Positions 1-9,760 of a DNA stretch of 64,000 bases are shown in pieces. The stretch is from [Phialemoniopsis] sp. UDSM-2020 (taxonomy: Eukaryota > Ascomycota > Sordariomycetes > Thyridiales > Thyridiaceae), in NCBI GenBank assembly GCA_018873225.1, contig JAEILZ010000009.1, positions 983,501 to 1,047,500 of the forward strand, given 5' to 3'. The notes beneath the pieces are model-generated. The model had not been told where the DNA came from. It ran no database searches and saw only the letters and a program-made list of their open reading frames with translations. The number at the start of each line of letters is the position of its first letter. Within the stretch, counting starts at the first letter, position 1. The position numbers were made by a program, and so were the translations under genes.

Positions 1-2260
1 CCTGGTTGCGGAAATTGGCTAGCCCTTTAGCAGCGCACGCCATGGGTCCCTTGGCAAGACTTTCTTGAGCTTTTTGGCCATCAGAAGAGGCCTTCCATTC
101 CTCATCTTGCCACCGCGCAGCAATCTTGGCGCCTCCCCTGGCTGAAATCTCTTTAGCTCTCTGGCCAGCAGAAGAGGCCTTCCATTCCTCATCTTGCCAC
201 CGCGCAGCAATCTTGGCGCCTCCCCTGACTGTACGCTCCAAAGCTTTCTGGCCAGCAGGAGAGGCCTTCCATTCCTCATCTTGCCACCGTGCAGCCATAA
301 TGGCACCTGCCTTTGCACCTCCCTTTGCGCCATACATCTCAAGGATGAGTGCCGGGATGGTTTTGTCCTGGCGATGCTGGGCCACTGCCCACCACTCTGG
401 GTTTGCGAGAAAAACTGCCTCGAACACTAGAAGAGCTTGATCACGGGGCATCGGAGCCTCGCCTCGATTCTCGCGCGCTACCTCTGTGATGACACGCCAA
501 AGCATATCAACTTTCACCTTTCCGGAAAGTGCGCTCAGGGTACGAGTGAAGGTGTGGGGTTCAACAACCTCTACGCCACTGAACTCGCATACGGCATTCC
601 ATAGCAGGTCTGTATAGACTGCAGCCGAGTATCTGTCATGAGGGTACATGAAGTGCTGCGAATGGTAGCTGAAGAAGATGAGTTGCTTCACCCGTCTCGT
701 GTCCTTGTCTCGGATCATGAGGATGTACGGCTTCTCTCCGAAGATCTTGAAATCCTTGACTTTGATATAGACCTTCTCGGCCTCTACAGATGGATCATTC
801 GCGAACCAGCTGTTCACCTCAGTAAAGTTGTGCTGGCCGACCACCAGCACGAACTTTGATCTGGCACACATGTCTTGGGCAAACGTCTGACACGCTTTCC
901 AAATCTCGTCCCAGCCTTGGACTATTTCGGCCCACGGGACACCTTTCTTGGCAAAGTCCTCCCTGATGGGGATCATGTCTTGAGTCCGGACGCGGCCATT
1001 TGCGCCCATCTTGCGATGCTGGAAGCGGAGCGAGGCGTTTGTCCTGTCCATGACAAAGCCCCACTCCTTGAAGCCGGAGTTTCTCGTTGGGTAGTGCCAC
1101 TGCATGGTCAACACGGCATCGGCTGGACCTGACACCTTGGCGAGATGGCGCCTCTCGATGCCAGAAAGCTGCTCAATCTTGGCAGCAAATGCGTCCCACT
1201 CTACATCGGCGGCGGGATCATAGGACCACCAGCCTGGGATTGGCTTTTTGTGCTCAAGATGACTATCAAGAGGCACAGGACATTCAGGGAAAGTCAGGAG
1301 TTTGCATTCACTAACGAACTCTTTGATCTCATAACTACAAGGACCATCGACGAGGGACAGGAAAAGTGTGCCTGGGCACTGATAAAAGTCCTCAGCAAAA
1401 CCACGTGTCTCGACGCGCTCTGCGAACTGCTCAATCATGGTCTCTACAGAGACATGCTTGGCGTTCTTCCCCTTAGCCTCTTTGGGCTCGACTTCACTAA
1501 AACTAGCGCTGAAAGCTTTCTCCAGCTCAGCGGTGTCAATATCCTCTACGACTTCGGCGACAGAGGTTTGAGCATCAAACTGCTCAGCTGTTCTATCTTC
1601 GAACGGGGGCACATCACTCGGCCCTATGCTACTTGCGAATGGAGACTCATCACCGAGACTCATTCTGGCCTGGGGCAAAGGCTCATAGCCCAGCCTTGCC
1701 CCGGCTGCGGACGAGGGCACATCACTCGGCCCTGTCCTGGTTGCGGACGAAGGCACATCACTCGGCCTTGTCCTGGTTGCGAACGAGGGCACGTCACTCG
1801 GCCCTGTTCTTGCTGCGAACGGAGACTCATCACCGAGACTCGTTCTGTTGTGGGATAAAGACTCGTCATCGAGTCTCATCCTCTTGGACGGGCCAGCCTC
1901 TGCAACGGATCTTTTCGATCCCGAGGAGAAGCTGCCCTTCGACGCCGCCTCCGGAGTCAACTGACCACCGGGGAGGGTCTGTGGGGTGTGGGCGTGGCTT
2001 CGAAGCCGACGCCTTGTCGCTGCAGGGCACGATGGTTAGCGAAGGTCCATCCTGCGTGAGAATTGGGTTATACCTGGTTCAATCTGCGCGAAAGCTTGTA
2101 GTCCAGTCGACAACGATGGGGACTCTTCGTCTTGAGACGGAGGTACGATGGGCCGGGGCACCGTGCGAGGCGTCCGCAATCCATGGTCAACCCCATGGAC
2201 GCTTCTGCCAGCGCTCGTACCGGGGTTTCTCGCCGAGTCTTTGGACGAACGAGAAGGCAT
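1..2260 (-). CDS. Unrecognised repeat-rich protein, C-terminus off left edge
   Basis: I do not recognise this family. On the minus strand a reading frame starts at an ATG at 2260 in good context (CACAATGCC). It has one intron (2073-2020, donor GTATAA, branch CTAAC, acceptor CTGCAG) and stays open to base 1, so about 735 residues are visible and the stop lies outside the window. The first ~70 residues are Ser/Arg/Pro rich. Then come five copies of a GPSDVP-like motif (one reads RPSDVP) and two of SLGDESPFA. Next is a globular, non-repetitive region of roughly 450 residues, rich in Trp, Phe and Tyr. At the edge are at least three 29-residue repeats with the core AARWQDEEWKAS. The uninterrupted frame over ~2 kb and the in-frame intron argue for a real gene. 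A DNA-binding or protein-interaction role for the Trp/Glu/Arg repeats is only a guess. Confidence 0.7.
70..312 (-). repeat. Tandem ~87-bp (29-codon) coding repeat
   Basis: Three head-to-tail units of about 87 bp, each carrying the plus-strand block GAGGCCTTCCATTCCTCATC near 84, 171 and 258. They encode the AARWQDEEWKAS repeats at the C-terminal side of the left-edge gene. Divergence between units is low (a few substitutions), implying recent expansion or homogenisation. More units may lie outside the window. Confidence 0.85.
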
Positions 2261-3122
2261 TGTGGTTTCAAAGGTTTGATTGCCGTGCTTGAGAGAACGT
2301 GTTTCAACTGTTTCTGTTCAAAAGCGTAGATCCCACAAGTGTGTATTTTGCTATCATGAAAGGTTGCATTACGAATTGCGTGGGTTCTTTTCGAAGGGTG
2401 GGCGTCCCTCCCTCTGAGCGTGCCTTCCTTCTTCGCTGAGCGTGCCTTCCTTCTCAACACAGCTCTCACCATCGTGCAATGTACGGCCGCCTGGAAGGCA
2501 ATCCCTCCCCAGAGTAATTGGGGTGCGCCTATGGTTCAGAGCACATGCAGCATGAACATCGCTGGCTCTTGAACATTTGACCTTGCCTGACCGCGAGGGA
2601 CAATGGCGTCCATGGCACCGCAGAGTACACGACTCTAGCAATTTACTACACGGATACTCATACGTCAGTCTCCTTACGCTCTTGTCTTAAAGACTTTTTC
2701 TGCTCGTGATCTAGGTAGTTTTGGTGGCTAGATATCTTCTTACAACAACTCGCGCGCACCTGCCTTTTTCTCCCGCCTCCAAGCTCCTCACGATGTCTGG
2801 GATTCCATACCCAGGAGTGCCAAATCATGAAGAATTGTACATCTTCAAAGTCTGCATGCATCTGTATGTATCTGTATGCATCTGCAAGCACCTTTGTGCA
2901 CCTGTTTGCATCTGTATGCCTTTGTATACGTGCAGAGATATGTGTATCTATGTCTGGCCATGTTTGGGCTGTGTGGATAGACACCTAGTCAGACGTCTAG
3001 GTACATACCCGTACATGGTTGTACATATACAGACATTTTTCCCACTTTGGACTTGGCAATTTCAATGTCGTAGAAGAATCAAGATGTCATCTTCGTCAAT
3101 CACACGAGAACTTTTATGTATT
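2261..3122. other. Intergenic, no supported gene
   Basis: No convincing gene. 2850-2940 holds a degenerate short tandem run of GCATCTGTAT/CACCTG-like words, followed by GTACAT words to about 3030. The remainder is the upstream region of the left-edge gene (2261 onward). Confidence 0.6.
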
Positions 3123-3304
3123 GAGTCACTCATTCCATGCAAAGCCGTTTAAAGATGAAAACAGTCGTATCACGTCCGACCTTCCACGATGATAAAAGCA
3201 CCAAAGCCGGCGAAGCCCTTAAAGATGAAAACAGCCGTATCACGTCCGACCTCTCACGATGATAAAAACGCCAAAACAGGCGGAACGACCGGGTTCCAAA
3301 CAGA

Positions 3305-3578
3305 GAATTATCGTGCTGTGTCATTCATATCCGTGCCTCCATCGCTCATCTGTGTAGATCACTCAAAGAGTTGTCTTCAGCATGCTTTGAAGAGGAGAAA
3401 TTGGGGAAAGTGCTGTGGTGTGGATGTTGTGGGGGGATGGGGAATTATCGTGCTGTGTCATTCATATCCGTGCCTCCATCGCTCATCTGTGTAGATCACT
3501 CAAAGAGTTGTCTTCAGCATGCTTTGAAGAGGAGAAATTGGGGGAAGTGCTGTGGTGTGGATGTTGTGGGGGAAGGGG
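3305..3578. repeat. 137-bp tandem duplication
   Basis: A unit beginning GAATTATCGTGCTGTG at 3305 recurs at 3442, almost identical, ending in a G-rich stretch. The second copy ends immediately before the stop codon (3584-3582) of the minus-strand gene that follows, so the duplication is in its 3' flank or 3' UTR. High identity means it is recent. Confidence 0.9.
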
Positions 3579-3581
3579 GCC

Positions 3582-4721
3582 CTAAGTCTCCATCGACTCG
3601 GTCGTGGTCGTGGTCGTGGTCGTGGCCGTGGCCGTGGCCGCCGCCGCCGCCGCCACCACCCCCGCCGCTACTGCGGCATCAAACTCTGCACGGCCCACGG
3701 CCTCGGCCTCTGCCGCCGCCGCCGCCATCGCCGCCTCCTCGGCCTCTTCCTCTTCCTCGTCTTCCTTCTTCTCCTCCTCGGTCCGGAGGGGGACGGTGAT
3801 CCCAGCGGGGAGAGCTGTTTTTCCCGTCGAGAGTCAGTCATTTATATATGTATAAAGGAGATAGAAATTATACGTACATTGGCCCTCGGCCAGGCGAGTG
3901 CCGCGAGGCAACTCGGAGCGGGCGGGCAGGACTGTGCCGCTTGGAAGAAATGTGCCGCTTGGGAGAACTGTGCCGCTTGGAAGACTTGTGCCGCCGGGCA
4001 GAACCATGCCGCTTTGAAGAACTGTGCCGCTTTGAAGAACTGTGCCGCCGAGCAGAACGGTATCCCCACGCAGCACGATGCCGGTCCCCCTGGCTGGGAC
4101 ACGGAAACCTGCAGGCCCGACGACGACAACGCTTGCATCGGGGACGGTGAAGTCACCCGCGAAGACGATGCCGCCGTGCGAGACCCGCCACGGCTTCCCG
4201 AAGGAAACCGTGTTCCCGGTGCGACCCAGGACAGGCTCCGGCCGCTCCACATGGAGGAGGGTGCCAACCGGAAGGTTGACGGACGGCAGATGCTGTCCAG
4301 ACAACTCGACACCGTCAGGCGCCGAGAGTCTCCCCTCCTCCAGGAAGCACCATCCCTCTGGCAAGAGCCAGCGACTGCCCCGAACGAGAGTGCCGGGGGG
4401 CGGCCGCAGCCACGAACCTCCCGCAAAGGAGATCGTACTCTCACCTGTAACAGTGAGAGTCAAGCCAAGAGGAAGGTGGACAGTGACACGAGTGTCACTG
4501 CCACCGAGGAACTCGGCAACGATGCTGCCTCGTTCTTCGCCGCCGCGGTCGCCGCCACCGCGGTCGCCGCCACCACCACCGCCACCGCCACGGCCGCCGC
4601 CGCCACCACCGCCACCGCCACGGCCGCCGCGAGGCGCGCCGCCACCACCACCGCCACGTTGTGGCCGCCAGTATGGGTGGCCACCACCGCCGTGGCGGGG
4701 CGCGTTCTGGTTATATGCCAT
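3582..4721 (-). CDS. RGG-rich / hexapeptide-repeat protein, unknown family
   Basis: Unrecognised. Two exons, 4721-3878 and 3814-3582, flank a 63-nt intron with donor GTACGT and acceptor AACAG. Splicing gives 358 residues. The order is: an N-terminal Gly/Arg tract of RGG and GGGGG runs (about 12-65); a hydrophobic beta-rich core without a motif I can name; a run of six-residue repeats of the type LPSGTV, continuing across the intron into LPAGI; an acidic Glu/Lys/Asp stretch; an Ala-rich segment; and a Thr run ending ESMET. RGG tracts are typical of RNA-binding or phase-separating proteins, and period-six repeats often fold as beta-helices, but neither is shown here. The reading frame survives through GC-rich repeats, and the intron is conserved in the relic copies near 24.2-25.1 kb. 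That supports a real gene, and this is the only intact family member in the window. Confidence 0.65.
3945..4075 (-). repeat. 18-bp coding tandem repeats (hexapeptide)
   Basis: About seven imperfect 18-bp units (plus-strand core TGTGCCGCTTGGAAGA) encode the six-residue LPSGTV-type repeats of the gene at 3582-4721. Units vary at the first and last codon positions, so repeat number probably changes easily by slippage. Confidence 0.85.
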
Positions 4722-5900
4722 TCTATTTATAGCAAGTTAGCTTTCGGACGACTTCAGACGTGCTGGAGCGAAGGACAAGGGAGTGCAAGAGAGCAAGTGT
4801 GATCAACATCATTGAAACAACGCAGCAGTAGATATAATAGGTGTTCGTTCAGACGAGGCGGCATAGGTAGTAAAAAGCAGTAATGCTTTTAAGGCAGGTA
4901 ATGGTCTGTGGATGCTTGGACAGTGATTTGGGCCTGCAACCTTCGTAAAGCGAGCAAGCAGAGTACAAAGACAAGTAGTATAGTCACGCAAAATTACAAC
5001 AGCATGCAAGGACGAACAACAATGAAGGAACGAAAGGCAAGTATATCTTTTCTTGATATTGGGTGTGATATATCTCGAACGATCGCACGAGTAAGTGCGT
5101 TTACAGCCACAGAGGTCGACTTACTTCTTGTTCACGGAGCTAGTTCGTACAAGTTAGGACTTATAACGATGTAGGAGAAGTCTAGAGGGCTTACTTACTG
5201 TGAACCTTTTAACGTTTAACGTCCAGGGGACGATGTGAGGACAGGGCTATCATTATATGTTACTACATTTCACCACTCCGCCAGTCTCGTAGCAGGGAAG
5301 GATCGTAGACTTACAAGGTGGGTTTTCTTTTTTTAAAAAACTTAAAAACTCCCAAAGAGGAGTTGCTATAAATATAAGTTAGTAATTTGACATCCTTAGA
5401 GCCTTACAGACGATGCGGAATCATACGGGGAGGTGGCGATGCTTACCTTTTTCTTCGATGTCTGAAGAAAAAGAAGAAAGGACAGAGGAGGAGGGAGGGA
5501 CGAATTTTTAACCTACCTACTGTTACCTACCTGCTCTCACGCTAGACGCGTGTGGGTGCCTGGCGACGCGTCTGAGAAGGGAAACAGCCCCAGGCAGGAA
5601 GGCACTCCCAAGCAGGAAGGCATGCCATGTTATCATATATATTAGACCTCTATGCTACTTTAGTGTACCTACCTACTAAAAACAAGACAGCCCCTTATCT
5701 TACAGTTAGCATAGGCTTGAGCAAGTACTTAGGTAGGCAGTATTTACGCTCTTCTGGCTCCTCTGCAGCAAGAAGACGTCGAGCTGGCAGCTAATGTCAC
5801 GATCTGTTCAGGGGCCAGAGCCAGTAGCGGCTTTGCGTACGTGAGAGAGACGCGGTTTACAATGGTTCTGCACAGGGGCAGTGACCAAGGCAAAGGGGCC

Positions 5901-8900
5901 TCCGCGCTGTGAAGAATTATCTTATCCCAGCTACCTACTCGAGTAAAGTACCTACCTGTGTTACTACTTCTAGGCTATCAGCGTTCTCTACACCTTCAGA
6001 AGTGCTTCCACCGCCAGCTGTCGGCCATTGAGTGTCTCTTCGCCCCTTTTTGCTATTTAAGCCTCATATCTTCAGCTCAAGCATCCTCTGTGCCGTGTGA
6101 AGGCCTGCCCCTTTATGTACCCCTTAAGTAACTTAGGTGTCATTTGTTCGCATATCCACATCTGCCATAAGGAAGAGGCACTGATCAAAGAGTACCATGA
6201 GGGGGTCAATCCTCATTACAATCCTGTCATCGGCAGCATCGTCCGGATATGATATTTTCTTTCGACCCTCTAAGATCCAGGCTCGACATCATCGCTGCCG
6301 CTACAGGTAGAAGTAATATACAATAGCCAGTGTCTCCTTCGCCTGCTTTGATGATGGGAGATCTCACACTGTAGACCTATATCATGCTCTCATCTTTTCG
6401 CTGATGTGTGAGCGAGGCAGAAGCCATCTAAACGATCTCCAGTTCCCGGATATGGGCTTCTCGCTACCAGTGATGCGACTGGGGTGGTATGTATCGATGA
6501 TGAAATCAGAGTACATACCTTGCTCGTTCTCAAGATCCCAGCTTAGGAGTGATACCATGCTCTTCCCACGAATTGAAGAAATTCATAGGCACGATAGATC
6601 AACGTCTCTTCATGAGGAGACCTAAATGTGCTGTAATGCTGTGGTTTATTGTTATCATGACAAAGATTACTCTCTCGCATCCGACCTCCGCTAAATACAT
6701 GTCACTACTGCGAGGAGCCCCTAGCCGTACCTTTTTTTCCCCGGCTGCTGACCTTGCTTGCCACTTGTGGATAAATTCTAGCTACTTGGCTGGATCATCC
6801 TCAGTCGACTTTGGCTCTGTTCAAGAATTCTATACATTCCAGTCTGTCATTGACCTTTAATATTCTCGAATACCTCATAGATTAGGAGGTCCTTCCTGGT
6901 CCATGTTTTGATCAAGATCCAAAGCCTTGTTCGGAGTGTAGCGCCGATCGAGGTTGATTTCGATGACTTCAAAGTCGGCCATCGTGATGTAGAAATGTTT
7001 GTGTCCCTTCAGAAGAGATACCCGAGAGCGAGGGTGGTCTGATTTTTGGCTGGGATCTCTGTGTGGTGTTTCGCAGTGTTCTTCGAGGTCTTGTTGGAGA
7101 TAAGATTCTGGATCCGAGTCGGGCCCTCCGCACGCACGGAGGTCAAGCCTTTGTGCCAGGGATGGCCAAGTCAGATATCATATCTGTGTTCTTAGTTACT
7201 GGAAATCGACATTGTGTCTTTGAGGCAGAGGTATCGTGTCCATCACGTTGTATGAACTGTGTTGGTGTACCGTGTCGGAAGTGACGTATCTACATCAGAG
7301 GCAAGCCGATTGGACTCTGATCATTTGAGAATGAATCCACGTCTTTCTTGGATCGTATCATGAAATATTGATGTACGATTTCTGATTTGTGATTGAGCGA
7401 CTTCGTGAAGGATCATAAGCCAAACCGAGGAGGCCAGTCTTGAGATCTGGCTCCATTTACCAACCGGGGGTTCGCGTACACGCGAAGAGGAGGCTATTGT
7501 CTGTTCCGCGTTGACTAATAGCTGCCGTCTGGCTCGTAGCAGTGAATACTACAAAATTCCAATGAATACGTTGACTACTTGGGCTGGTTTTGATAATATT
7601 CTAGTGATACATGCCCTTACCAACAGCAAGCACTCACTTCCTGGAAACCAGGGGGCGCCGCTTCTTTGATCGTCCTAGCTTGACCCAGACAAGCACTGAA
7701 GGAGACGATATCCCGGAGTGTGCTTAGGACATGTGTGTCAAGGGTATTCACTAAAGTGAAGACCATGCTGTAACAATTCATCTGCCGTTTTCCCAATCAG
7801 ACCTAGGTAGCCAGTCAAGTTATACAGGTAGTGAAAGGTCCCTTGGAAGATCTGTCAAGCGCTAACGCGATGGGTACTCCTGCGTGTGAACCTTGTAATG
7901 CCGCCATTTCAATTATCGGATTTGGTATTCGTTGACACATCCTGACAAAATTCAATCATGTCCCTCCTTCTAGAGCAGGTACTTTACATATCCTGGTCAA
8001 GTACATGGCAAAATTTCATGATGCAGACTAATGCCTCGGATGAGGCACTAGGCAACAAAGAGAGGGAAGAAGAACAGTGTATTTGCATGACTGGGGGTCG
8101 AATCTCATTGCGAGGATCGCATTCCTTCAGCCCTGGGAAGATGCTGCCTCCGGTAGGTTGGAGCTATTTTATCAAGTCTTCTATCGTCCAACGAAGCCTG
8201 CTGTGTAGCGCAGTTGCATCTGGCCATGACGTTTCAAGAGGCCTTCCTAAGCTTATAGACTCGGACACGATGGTGGTCGTACTTGTTATAGAATTGAGAT
8301 CAGTCCTTACAGTACAGTACTGAAGCTCTCTACTTGGGAGAGAACTTATATAAACAGCATTGGCAGTTAGGTAGCTTGGAAGTCAGGAGGTCAAGGCCAA
8401 TGTAGGTATGGGTATTTTTGCGAGTGTATGCAAGGCAGCATCATCCTGTTGAAGAAAAGGGAATAACAGCTGAAGATTACTCATTATGCGCAGACCTACG
8501 CGGATATGTACAAATTCTGTTCCGATTCTGAAAGCAGGTCCCTACATGTATCCCAAGCTGCTAGGTAATGTAACCAAGATGCTAGCCGGAGGCGGGTCCG
8601 GTAGCAACATGCCTTGATCGACCGCTATGATAGAAATTTCCAATTTCTTGATGCGCTAATACATGGTGGTAGAGACACCCATGCTAGACTAGCCTGCGAT
8701 ATGTTACCACTTCATAAACCTCCTGGGTTCATATTTACATCGAGATGCTATCTAATACAATGTTGAAGATATTCGTGGGTGATTCTGTACCCAGGTAGTT
8801 AGTCGCATCACCTAGGGAAGGCTGCTGGAACGAGGCAGAGCCCGAGCTTCCAACAAGCGAATAGATTCACGGCATAAGTCGTAGCAGGCCAAAACCAAGC

Positions 8901-9019
8901 TAATAAATGGAAGTTTGGTCGCACGAGGATATTCAACGACTTGGCTGTCTTTTCACTTGGGCCTGGTCATATCAAAAAGGTAGCAGACAGTGATGCTGCA
9001 TTGAGTGATTGGGAGCGGA
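5901..9019. other. Gene-poor accessory DNA
   Basis: No gene supported. All open frames are short and lack recognisable products or credible intron joins. TACCTACC/TAGGTAG words are frequent here. One minus-strand stretch (about 7000-6865) reads like a coding relic starting MADFEVIEIN, but no flanking exons could be joined. The sequence has neither clear TE coding domains nor inverted termini that I can see. Confidence 0.5.
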
Positions 9020-9760
9020 CAGTTCGTGACCAAGACCGAGAAAAGCATTGAAACCAATGCAGGCTGAAAATGAACAGGTCCAAGTAGTAAGCACTTCGTA
9101 CATACTTATGCAGCAGCACATAGATTGCGGTGTGCTGTGTTTTGCGATATCTGTAGAACGAAGTATGGAGTATGTAGTCCAATACGGCTCTTTTGCCGGC
9201 TGAGAACGAGGTGTATGACTATGCGAATTGCTGCCAAGAGCGGCCCTGTTCAAGTAAAGCCGGATACATAGCAGTCGAAAAGTGTCCGTGAAGTCGGTCG
9301 AGAGGTTGAGGCTAGCCGACCATTGGCGAAGCTTTTGTGGTGAGTTCTCTGTGCGAAGTTCACTGGACTGGATTCTGATCAGCCTTTTAGTGATAATTTC
9401 TTGATCAAGAATACGAAGTAATGCGGCTCCAGGACATTTTTTTATCAATAATGGGCAACCGGGGAAACGTAAACAAGGTAGAAGTACGGGGTACAGGTAC
9501 AGAAGGAATGCGGTGGCATGTTAATGTCGTACTACGTACCTAGGTAAGTATCAATTGACTGTTCAAGTGGGCCCGAGTGGAGTTGTCTTCACTAATGAAC
9601 ACGACCCGTGCGGGATGGTTAATTTCCAACGCTTCATTCGGAAGTTGGGACCTATTTTTTGGGCATGCCATCCCTCTATCCAAGGATTTTATGGAGTAAG
9701 TGTGCACGCTTGGGTAAAGTAGTGGACCCTAAAAGACTCTGTTCTCAACCAAAATTGCTT
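9020..9760. repeat. Dispersed duplication block (partner 27740-28445)
   Basis: Two blocks have clear relatives about 18.7 kb downstream in the same orientation. 9040-9200, with CCAATACGGCTCTTTTGCCG at its end, matches 27750-27885. 9560-9760, including CTTCACTAA, TTTCCAACGCTTC and TCTGTTCTCAAC, matches 28270-28445. Both copies are degenerate and non-coding. Confidence 0.75.

Larger units (their letters stand above)
3123..5900. repeat. Segmental duplication, copy 1 (partner 24063-26000)
   Basis: Several blocks occur in the same order and orientation near 24.1-26.0 kb. The block starting CATTCCATGCAAAGCC (3131) matches 24071. The gene 3' end and intron at ~3815-3900 match ~24900-24990. The promoter block CTTTCGGACGACTT (4741) matches 25172. 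The block around GGGACGATGTGA (5227) matches 25529. The block GCCTGGCGAC (5560) matches 25883. Identity is patchy, with indels and many transitions, so this is an old duplication. The intact gene at 3582-4721 sits inside this copy. Confidence 0.75.

Noticed and set aside
2036..2472. 134-codon minus-strand frame overlapping the left-edge gene start
   Set aside because: Different frame from the one that splices into the long downstream exon; product is Arg/Lys-rich with no continuation.
3552..4802. 416-codon plus-strand open frame
   Set aside because: Antisense shadow of the spliced minus-strand RGG/hexapeptide gene; GC-rich repeats keep the frame open by chance.
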